A DNA stretch of 7,950 nucleotides from Actinomycetota bacterium (GTDB lineage Bacteria; Actinomycetota; Acidimicrobiia; Spongiisociales; ZC4RG35): the NCBI GenBank assembly GCA_003242515.1, contig QGUS01000063.1, positions 1 through 7,950 on the forward strand, given 5' to 3'. Each line of letters starts with the position of its first letter. Positions within the stretch are counted from its first letter, which is position 1. Below are positions 1-5,165 of this stretch, one piece after another. The translations under genes and the position numbers were made by a program. The notes below the pieces were generated by a model that was not told the origin of the DNA, made no database searches, and was given only the letters and a program-made list of their open reading frames with translations.

Positions 1-246
1 CCCGCCCGTTTCCCTGCTCTGCCCCCTGTCCCCCATGCCTCTCCCCTCGTCGCCGCCCAGCACCATCGCCCGGGCTGCCTCTCCCGCCACGGCCACCACC
101 TCGCCGGGGCGGTTGCCCCCGGCGGTCTCGATGGAGACCGCGTCCCCCACCCTCAGGCGGAGGCCGCGGATGTCGACCTCGTTGCCGACGACGCCAGCGA
201 CGCGGCCGAACACCCGGTGGAACGGGACCGTGGCCAGGTCAGGCAC
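1..246 (-). CDS. fliI: Flagellar export ATPase FliI, N-terminal part only (runs off left edge)
   Basis: FliI is the F1-beta-like ATPase of the flagellar type III export apparatus; it works in the cytoplasm with FliH and FliJ. Only the first 82 codons are here, so the Walker motifs lie outside. The translation shows a beta-barrel N-terminal domain: HRVFGRVAGVVGNEVDIRG (residues 10-28), then GDAVSIE, then PGEVVAV and a degenerate MVLGGDEG where the family usually has MPLG. The start is GTG at 246-244. It overlaps the fliH stop by 8 bases and is preceded by GGAGG six bases upstream. An in-frame TGA at 261-259 rules out a longer N-terminus. Fewer than ten residues precede the barrel, shorter than in enteric FliI. 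Identity rests on the position directly after fliH plus these motifs; a related F/V-type ATPase is unlikely. Confidence 0.82.
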   Translation of the reverse strand, partial: MPDLATVPFHRVFGRVAGVVGNEVDIRGLRLRVGDAVSIETAGGNRPGEVVAVAGEAARAMVLGGDEGRGMGDRGQSRETGG

Positions 247-814
247 CGACCACCTCCCTCAGGACCCGCAGGGCGGCCTCCCAGGTCAGGTCGGCGTCGC
301 ACCACTCGCCCGAGATGCGGCACTCCCCTGCGGCGAGCGCTGGGTCGGACGTGACGGCGACCCTGTGGTCGTCCGATAGGGCGGCGGAGATCGCACCGGC
401 CATGTCGGGGGCGACCCGGACTTCGAGCGAAGGCGAGTCGAGCTCGTCGAGGGCGGCCCGGATGCGGTCGGCCAGCTGCTCCGGCTCGACGTCCACCTCG
501 CCGATCACCCGGCCCACGAGGTCGAGTGCCGTCCGGACCAGTGAGCCGGATGCCTCCTCGCGGAGGGCCTGCAAATGCTCGAAAACCTCGTCGACGGCAC
601 GGCGAATGGACGCGGCCGCGGCGGCGGCATCGGCGACGGCTGCGTCCCGGCCGGCCTGGAAGCCCTGCTCGTACCCCTCCCGGCGGCCCTCGGCCAGGGC
701 CTCGGCCCGCGCCCCAGCGAGCATCTCCGCGACGGCCTGGTCGACGAGGACGGGAGCGGTCTCGCCCAAGAAGGGCGTGACCTCGATCTCCGGGGACCGC
801 AGGACGCTAGCCAA
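239..814 (-). CDS. fliH: Flagellar export ATPase regulator FliH
   Basis: FliH is the cytoplasmic stalk protein that dimerises, binds FliI, restrains its ATPase and docks it at the export gate and C-ring. The 191-residue product is somewhat shorter than enteric FliH (about 235). Visible features are a long alanine-rich helical region with the diagnostic GxxxG run GRREGYEQGFQAG (residues 43-55), a helical stretch to about residue 110, and an alpha/beta C-terminal domain ending in GECRISGEWCDADLTWEAAL, which matches the conserved FliH/V-ATPase E-subunit-like end. The start is TTG at 814-812. It is the only plausible initiator between the in-frame stop at 841-839 and the homologous region, and a GGGGGA Shine-Dalgarno-like stretch lies just upstream. 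It overlaps the fliG stop by 8 bases and the fliI start by 8 bases. Confidence 0.9.
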   Translation of the reverse strand: MASVLRSPEIEVTPFLGETAPVLVDQAVAEMLAGARAEALAEGRREGYEQGFQAGRDAAVADAAAAAASIRRAVDEVFEHLQALREEASGSLVRTALDLVGRVIGEVDVEPEQLADRIRAALDELDSPSLEVRVAPDMAGAISAALSDDHRVAVTSDPALAAGECRISGEWCDADLTWEAALRVLREVVGA

Positions 815-1820
815 CGAGGTCCCCCGAATCCCTCGAGATCACGATCTCGCCGGCATCGTCCAGGTCGCGGATGCGGGCGACGATCTCGGTCTGCGCCGCC
901 TCCACGTCGCGCCGGCGCACCGGGCCGAGCAGCTCCATCTCCTCGAGGAGCGTCTCCCGGGCCCGTGCGGACATGTTGCGAAGGATCGCCTGCTGCACGT
1001 CGGACCGGACGCCTTTCATCGCGACGGCGAGCTTGTGGGTATCGATGGCCTGGATGACCAGCTGGATGGACCGGTCGTCGAGCGAGGCGATGTCCTCGAA
1101 GACGAACATCAGGGAGCGCACCTGCTCCGCCAGCTGCGGGTCGACCTCGTTGATCCGGTCGAGGATCTCCCGCTCGGTCGCCCGGTCGGCGTAGTTGAGC
1201 ATCTCGGCCAGGTCCTTGACCCCGCCCCGGCTGGTCGACTCCCGGCGGGTCATGGAGCCGAGACGGGCCTGCAGGGCGGCCTCCACTTTCTCGATGACGT
1301 CCGGCGAGGTGCGTCCCATGCCGGCGATGCGCAGTGCCACCTCGCGCTGGAGGTCAGGATCGAACCCCGACAGCACCTGGGCGGCGTAGGACGGGCTCTG
1401 GTACGCAAGGACCAGCGCCACCGTCTGCGGGTGCTCCTCCTTGAGGAACTGCACCAGCTGCTCGGGGTCCACGTCGCGGACGAATGCGAACGGCCGCTTC
1501 GTCTCGGTTCCGACGATGCGCTCCAGGATCTCCGCCGCCTTGGGCCCCTTCCAGCGGGTCAGGATGTCCCTGGCCACGTGGATGCCACCCGACGGGGAGA
1601 AACGCTGTCCGGTGAGCTGCTCGTAGACCTCGCTCAGCACGGACTCGACCACGTCGGTGTCGATCTCCCCGAGACGGGCCACCTCACCGGCGAGGACCTC
1701 CACCTCCTCCTCGGAGAGGTGGGAGAACAGTTGCGCGGCGTTCTCGGAGCCGACAGCGACGACCAGCGCCGCCGCCTTCTGAGTCGGGGTGAGATCGGTG
1801 ACCCGGGTCATCTCGCTCAT
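807..1820 (-). CDS. fliG: Flagellar motor switch protein FliG
   Basis: FliG is the C-ring protein that binds the MS ring through its N domain and interacts with the stators through its C domain to generate torque. The 337-residue product has the usual three-domain length. The middle domain carries the EHPQ motif (129-132). The C domain has LMFVFEDI (237-244), DDRSIQ (248-253), RNMSARA (281-287) and GPVR (299-302). Charged torque-ridge residues defined in E. coli appear conserved: K269, R286, E293/E294 (in place of Asp pairs) and R302. The ATG at 1820 overlaps the fliF TGA as ATGA, but AGGAG directly abuts that codon. The second in-frame ATG at 1811, nine bases beyond the AGGAG, is a more natural start and would give 334 residues. 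Stop is TAG, overlapping fliH. Confidence 0.96.
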   Translation of the reverse strand: MSEMTRVTDLTPTQKAAALVVAVGSENAAQLFSHLSEEEVEVLAGEVARLGEIDTDVVESVLSEVYEQLTGQRFSPSGGIHVARDILTRWKGPKAAEILERIVGTETKRPFAFVRDVDPEQLVQFLKEEHPQTVALVLAYQSPSYAAQVLSGFDPDLQREVALRIAGMGRTSPDVIEKVEAALQARLGSMTRRESTSRGGVKDLAEMLNYADRATEREILDRINEVDPQLAEQVRSLMFVFEDIASLDDRSIQLVIQAIDTHKLAVAMKGVRSDVQQAILRNMSARARETLLEEMELLGPVRRRDVEAAQTEIVARIRDLDDAGEIVISRDSGDLVG

Positions 1821-3340
1821 CTCCTGTCAGCGAGCCAGCTCCTGAGCAGAGCGGCGATCTCCTCCGGCTGTGACTGGACGAGGTCGACGACGTCGTCGTG
1901 GAGGCCGCGGCGCGTCGGGGCGAGGGCGGCCATCTCGACGCCGGCCCCCACCGGCACCGGCTCGGGCTCCGGGGCCTCGAGCGCCGGCGGAGCGGTGATC
2001 TCCACCGGGCGACGGCGGCCACGGCCCATGAAGAGGAGGGTCAGAGCGACGAGCAGCAGCAGGGCGGCGCCGGCGATCTCGGTGAGGTTGGAGCCGAGCA
2101 CACCGGGCTGCGGCAGTTCTGCGGCGGGCGTCTCGTCCACGGACGGGAACGGGATGGCCGACACCTCGACGACGTCGCCGCGGCGGCCGTTGATGCCGAC
2201 GGCGGCAGCGACCAGGCGCTCCACGTCCTCGACCGGCACGGGAGCGGCACCGGTGAGGCTGCCGTCGTCCACGACCACGGCCACGGACAGGCGCTCGATT
2301 GTGCCCGGCGCCTCCGTGATGGAGGTGATGACCCGGTCGACCCCGTACTCCCGCAGGGTCTCGTTCTTCGTGTACTCGTACTCGCCGTCCCCGCCTGTGG
2401 CCACGACCCCGCCGTCGACGCCCAGGGCACCGCCTGGAGCGGCGCCGGAACCGTTGAACTCCTCCTCCATGGTCTGCTCCCGGAGGGTGGGCGGCTGGTT
2501 TCGGCCGAAGGTCTCGCTCTCCGACCGGCGCTGGTCGAAGTCGAGCTCGGCGCGCACGACCACCGAGGCGCGCCCGGGGCCAAGCACCGTGGTCAGCAGG
2601 TTGGAGAGGTCCTGGGCGAGCAGCCGCTCGAACTCCCGCGTCTGACGCATGGTGCGGCTCACCAGTCCGGCGCCGGTGGACTCCTCCCCGGCGGCGTGGA
2701 GCACCGTGCCGGAGGCGTCGGCCACGGTCACGTTCCCCGGCTCCAGGCCCTCGACCGAGGCGGAGACCAGCGAGATGATCGACTCGACCTCCGACTCGGT
2801 GAGCGTCCGCTTGGGCGCCACCAGGACGGAGGCGGTCGTCGGCTTGCGCTCGGCCTCGAAGAGCGGGTCTTCGGGCATGACGAGATGGACGGTCGCCGAC
2901 TCGACGGGCTCCATGGCCATCAGCGTCCGGGCGATCTCGCCCTCCAGGGCGCGCTGGTAGGCGACGCGCTGCTGGAAGTCGGTGATGGTGAGGCCCTGGT
3001 TGTCGAGCAGCTCCCACCCGGCGGGGACCACGGTCCCGCCGCGGATTCCGGCCGCGGCCATCGACGCCCGCACCTCGTACACCCGGGAGCGCGGGACCAG
3101 GATGCGCGACCCGGCCGCCTCGAGGCGGTACGGGACGCCCTGGGACTCGAGCTCGTCGATCACGGCCTGGACCTGGGACATCTCGAGGTCGGAGTAGAGG
3201 ACCGTGTAGGAGGGGGTGGTCACCCAGCGGAAGAACAGGACCGACGCGAGGATCAGGACGACGAGCGCGGCCACGATCCCGGCCTGCTGGGCGGGAGGGA
3301 TGGAACGGATCATCGCGCCGAGGCGCTGGCGGAACTCCAT
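1817..3340 (-). CDS. fliF: Flagellar MS-ring protein FliF
   Basis: FliF forms the MS ring in the cytoplasmic membrane, the base on which the rod, C-ring and export gate are built. The 507-residue product has a first membrane helix at about 20-38, then the YscJ/FliF domain with YTVLYSDLEM (45-54), LLDNQG (111-116), the QRALEGEIARTL helix (129-140) and HLVMPEDPLF (152-161). A Gly-rich segment (about 296-318) follows in the MS-ring C-terminal or beta-collar region. A second membrane helix lies at about 420-438, followed by basic GRGRRR. The cytoplasmic tail has a Pro/Glu-rich linker and a helix at 481-505, DDVVDLVQSQPEEIAALL, the FliG-binding end. The start ATG shares one base with the fliE stop (TGATG). 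The stop overlaps the fliG ATG, which suits close co-translation of ring and switch protein. Confidence 0.97.
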   Translation of the reverse strand: MEFRQRLGAMIRSIPPAQQAGIVAALVVLILASVLFFRWVTTPSYTVLYSDLEMSQVQAVIDELESQGVPYRLEAAGSRILVPRSRVYEVRASMAAAGIRGGTVVPAGWELLDNQGLTITDFQQRVAYQRALEGEIARTLMAMEPVESATVHLVMPEDPLFEAERKPTTASVLVAPKRTLTESEVESIISLVSASVEGLEPGNVTVADASGTVLHAAGEESTGAGLVSRTMRQTREFERLLAQDLSNLLTTVLGPGRASVVVRAELDFDQRRSESETFGRNQPPTLREQTMEEEFNGSGAAPGGALGVDGGVVATGGDGEYEYTKNETLREYGVDRVITSITEAPGTIERLSVAVVVDDGSLTGAAPVPVEDVERLVAAAVGINGRRGDVVEVSAIPFPSVDETPAAELPQPGVLGSNLTEIAGAALLLLVALTLLFMGRGRRRPVEITAPPALEAPEPEPVPVGAGVEMAALAPTRRGLHDDVVDLVQSQPEEIAALLRSWLADRR

Positions 3341-3630
3341 CAGATCTGCAACCTCATGATCTCCTGGTAGGCCTCGATGGCCCTATTGCGGACCTGGACC
3401 GCCAGCTCCAGCGACAGCTGCGCCTTGGTGGTGGCGATCATCAGGTCGTGGACGCTCGCCTGACCCCCGGTGGCGATGTCCATGGCGACTGCATCGGCGT
3501 GGCGCTCCGCGTCGGCGAGCGACTGCAGGGCGCTGCCCAGCCCCTCCTCGAAGCCGGGCGCCGGCTTCGGCTCGACCCGGTGGACCGGGGCGGTCGTCGC
3601 CGCACGGATGGGCTCGATGGGAGGGATCAT
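3340..3630 (-). CDS. fliE: Flagellar hook-basal body protein FliE
   Basis: FliE is the small exported protein that joins the MS ring to the proximal rod. The 96-residue length is typical. The N-terminal third is proline-rich and variable. The conserved part is helical: FEEGLGSALQSLADAE (27-42), GQASVHDLMIATTKAQLSLE (56-75) and the signature end AVQVRNRAIEAYQEIMRLQI (77-96), which closely follows the family pattern VQVRNK..EAYQEIMRM. The ATG at 3630-3628 overlaps the flgC stop as ATGA, and the stop shares a base with the fliF start. The flgB-flgC-fliE-fliF order is the classic arrangement and supports the call. No signal peptide is expected, because rod proteins leave through the type III export channel, and none is seen. 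Confidence 0.96.
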   Translation of the reverse strand: MIPPIEPIRAATTAPVHRVEPKPAPGFEEGLGSALQSLADAERHADAVAMDIATGGQASVHDLMIATTKAQLSLELAVQVRNRAIEAYQEIMRLQI

Positions 3631-4037
3631 CTCTGCCCGATCCTCAGGGCCGTCTGGTAGGCCTCGCGTGCGTCCTGCAGGACCTGGACGTTGATCTGGT
3701 AGCTGCGGGTGGCGAGGATCAGGTCCGCCATCTGCCCGGCCAGGTCGACGTGCGGCATGGTCACGTAGCCCTGCTCGTCGGCCTCCGGGTGCTGCGGGTC
3801 GTAGACGCGGGCGGGGTCACCTGGCCGGCGCATCACCGCGGCGACCTCGACGCCCCGACCCGGCCCGCCGACCGCGGAGACCTTCTCGCGGGCGATCACC
3901 ATCTGGGCCCGGAACGGCTCCTCGTCGCCGGGGCGGACGGTGTTGACGTTGGAGAGGTTGTGGGAGATGGTGTCGAGCCAGAAACGCGACACGTGCAGCC
4001 CGGAGCCGGCGATGTCGAGGGTCACGAAGGCGGTCAC
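3627..4037 (-). CDS. flgC: Flagellar proximal rod protein FlgC
   Basis: FlgC is a proximal rod subunit exported through the flagellar type III channel. The 136-residue length is normal. The N-terminal rod/hook helix reads LDIAGSGLHVSRFWLDTISH followed by NLSNVNTVRPG, matching the family pattern DISASGL...MDVIS.NIANVNT. The middle has RVYDPQHPEADEQGYV (77-92), the typical FlgC YDP.HPDAD..GYV motif. The end, DLILATRSYQINVQVLQDAREAYQTAL, is the usual C-terminal helix. A notable departure is His26-Asn-Leu-Ser in place of the more common Asn-Asn-Ile-Ala. The start is GTG at 4037-4035, overlapping the flgB TGA as GTGA, with AAGGGGGTGAT just upstream as ribosome site. The stop overlaps the fliE ATG. 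Confidence 0.96.
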   Translation of the reverse strand: MTAFVTLDIAGSGLHVSRFWLDTISHNLSNVNTVRPGDEEPFRAQMVIAREKVSAVGGPGRGVEVAAVMRRPGDPARVYDPQHPEADEQGYVTMPHVDLAGQMADLILATRSYQINVQVLQDAREAYQTALRIGQR

Positions 4038-4381
4038 GCCATCACCCCCTTCATGGCGGTCCGGAGCTGGTCGGCCTTGAAGTTGTATGCGGAAACCATC
4101 GCGTCCCGGAGCAGGCCGGTGCGGATCATCTCCACCATCTCATCCTCGAGGGAGACCTCGTTGATCCCGTTGAAGACGTCCCCCTTTCTCATCACGGTCG
4201 GCGCGGGGGTGTCGTCGAACGAGCCACGGTCGAGGGCGGAGGCGAGCTGGCGCTCGAAGGAGACGTGCGAGGCGGTGAAACCGGGGACCTCGGCATTGGC
4301 CACGTTGTTGGCGATGACCTCAGAGCGCAGGTTCAGCCCACCGAGTGCGTACTCGATGGCCCGCATCGTCACATCGTTCAT
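4034..4381 (-). CDS. flgB: Flagellar proximal rod protein FlgB
   Basis: FlgB is the rod subunit next to FliE and FlgC. The product has 115 residues, slightly shorter than many homologues (about 130). The conserved N-terminal rod motif is EVIANNVANAEVPGF (21-35). The C-terminal half has NEVSLEDEMVEMIRTGL (73-89) and a helix ending ADQLRTAMKG (103-112), as the family pattern predicts. The start ATG at 4381-4379 is well defined by GGAGGAG five bases upstream (4393-4387). This is the first gene after the 122-base gap, so it is the probable lead gene of the basal-body operon. A sigma-28-like promoter begins about 100 bases upstream. The stop overlaps the flgC GTG start. Confidence 0.96.
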   Translation of the reverse strand: MNDVTMRAIEYALGGLNLRSEVIANNVANAEVPGFTASHVSFERQLASALDRGSFDDTPAPTVMRKGDVFNGINEVSLEDEMVEMIRTGLLRDAMVSAYNFKADQLRTAMKGVMA

Positions 4382-4386
4382 GGCGG

Positions 4387-4393
4387 CTCCTCC
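4387..4393 (-). promoter_or_regulatory. Ribosome binding site of flgB
   Basis: GGAGGAG is read on the minus strand five bases before the flgB ATG. It is the strongest Shine-Dalgarno match among the basal-body genes and fits flgB being the first gene of its transcript, where no upstream gene can deliver ribosomes. Confidence 0.8.
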
Positions 4394-4434
4394 AGTCCTT
4401 CAGAGAGGAACCCCATCCATGGAGTCGAGTCACC

Positions 4435-4466
4435 GGCCGATCCGTGGCCAATCGGATCTGTCGGCC
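4435..4466. repeat. Imperfect inverted repeat overlapping the promoter -10 region
   Basis: The arms GGCCGATCCG (4435-4444) and CGGATCTGTCGGCC (4453-4466) are inverted copies apart from a four-base bulge; the loop is the eight bases 4445-4452. The right arm covers the GCCGACAG -10 element. It could be an operator or the start of a leader hairpin. GC-rich DNA yields such repeats by chance, so the role is open. Confidence 0.4.
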
Positions 4467-4484
4467 GCGAGAGGGCCCAGTTTA
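4458..4484 (-). promoter_or_regulatory. Sigma-28-type promoter upstream of flgB
   Basis: On the minus strand TAAA (4484-4481) is followed by a 15-base spacer and GCCGACAG (4465-4458). The motility sigma factors FliA, SigD and WhiG recognise TAAA-N14-16-GCCGATAA, so this differs from consensus only within the last three bases of the -10 element. Transcription would begin near 4451, giving an untranslated leader of about 70 bases before flgB. The signal sits in the only sizeable gap of the window, on the correct strand, which makes a chance match less likely. It has not been tested against the genome background. Confidence 0.72.
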
Positions 4485-4503
4485 GGGATCGCCCGGGAGG
4501 AGG

Positions 4504-4767
4504 TCAGGGCCGGTACGCCCTGGCGGCGGCCCGGCGGCGGCGCAGCTCGTCGATGGCGACGCCGACCTCGGCCCGGGCCTTCTCCACCCGGGCGATGGTC
4601 GCCTGGATGCGATCGAGGACACGCCGGAGGTCCGCCTCGGAGTCGACGGTGATGCCGTCGTCGGGCGCTGCCCACTCCTCCAGCTCCACCTGGCCGACCC
4701 GCCCCTGCTCCAGCGCGAGCTCGATCAGGTCGAGCTGGGCCTCGATCGCACGCAGGGTCGGGCTCAC
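4504..4767 (-). CDS. Small helical protein after fliS, in FliT-like position
   Basis: I do not recognise this 87-residue product by sequence. It begins with a helix, LRAIEAQLDLIELALEQGR (5-23), has an acidic middle with a WAAPDDGITVD turn (32-42), and then a charged heptad-like helix from about residue 44 to 78, with RVLDRIQATIARVEKARAEV and DELRRRRAAAR. There are no cysteines, no signal peptide and no membrane segment. The start is GTG at 4767-4765, overlapping the fliS TGA as GTGA, so translation is probably coupled to fliS. The place directly after fliD-fliS is where many bacteria carry fliT, the FliD chaperone, also a small helical protein. A FliT-like chaperone role is therefore an inference from position and fold type only. 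The 122-base promoter gap follows its stop. Confidence 0.75.
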   Translation of the reverse strand: MSPTLRAIEAQLDLIELALEQGRVGQVELEEWAAPDDGITVDSEADLRRVLDRIQATIARVEKARAEVGVAIDELRRRRAAARAYRP

Positions 4768-5153
4768 GTCCGCTCCATACCGACCACGGAGGTGGCCCAG
4801 GCGTCTCGCAGCTCGGCGATGATCCGGGTCACCTCGTCGAGAGGAGCGGTGTCCTTGGACAAGTTGGCGTGAACGAGTCGCTCCCGGGCGTACGCGTACA
4901 GGGCCTGCAGGGAGGCGGCGATCTGCCCGCCACGGTCGTGGTCCAGGGCCAGTTCGAGCTCGGTGACGAGCTGTTGGGCCCGGGTGAGCTGGGTGCTGAC
5001 GAGCGCGAGGTCGGGATGCGCGGAGGTGAGGGCCGCCCGGGCGATCTCGACCGCGGAGAGAGCTGCGTCGTACATGAGCAGGACCAGGCGAGCCGGGCTG
5101 ACCGTGCTGACCTCCGTCTGGGCGTAGTGCTGTCCCGCGTCGATGGCGTACAT
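4764..5153 (-). CDS. fliS: Flagellin export chaperone FliS
   Basis: FliS binds the C-terminal end of flagellin in the cytoplasm, prevents premature polymerisation and delivers it to the export gate. The 129-residue product has the family length and all-helical pattern: HYAQTEVSTVSPARLVLLMY (9-28), matching the Y..T.V.TASPE.LV.MLYD signature, then TRAQQLVTELELALDHDRGG (57-76), SLQALYAYARERLVHANL (81-98) and a final helix with ELRDAWA (114-120). The start at ATG 5153 is chosen because AAGGGAG (5165-5159) lies five bases upstream. Another ATG at 5168-5166 overlaps the fliD stop as ATGA and would add five residues (MKGAA), but it would place the Shine-Dalgarno inside the gene. The stop overlaps the next gene's GTG. 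Confidence 0.96.
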   Translation of the reverse strand: MYAIDAGQHYAQTEVSTVSPARLVLLMYDAALSAVEIARAALTSAHPDLALVSTQLTRAQQLVTELELALDHDRGGQIAASLQALYAYARERLVHANLSKDTAPLDEVTRIIAELRDAWATSVVGMERT

Positions 5154-5158
5154 GGCTG

Positions 5159-5165
5159 CTCCCTT
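5159..5165 (-). promoter_or_regulatory. Ribosome binding site deciding the fliS start
   Basis: AAGGGAG on the minus strand lies five bases before ATG 5153-5151 and directly follows the fliD stop and the alternative ATG at 5168. It favours the shorter 129-residue FliS. Confidence 0.65.

Noticed and set aside
315..2645. Long plus-strand open frame (776 codons) opposite fliH, fliG and fliF
   Set aside because: It is antisense to three well-supported flagellar genes, the translation is low-complexity Arg/Ser/Thr-rich and matches no family. Very high GC removes stop codons from opposite frames.
1898..3370. Plus-strand open frame of 490 codons opposite fliF
   Set aside because: His/Gly/Arg/Asp-rich shadow of the fliF reading frame with no recognisable domain.
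4382..4503. Intrinsic terminator after the 87-residue gene
   Set aside because: No stem followed by a U-tract is present between its stop and the promoter. The short palindromes GGGCCC and CCCGGG are expected in such GC-rich DNA.
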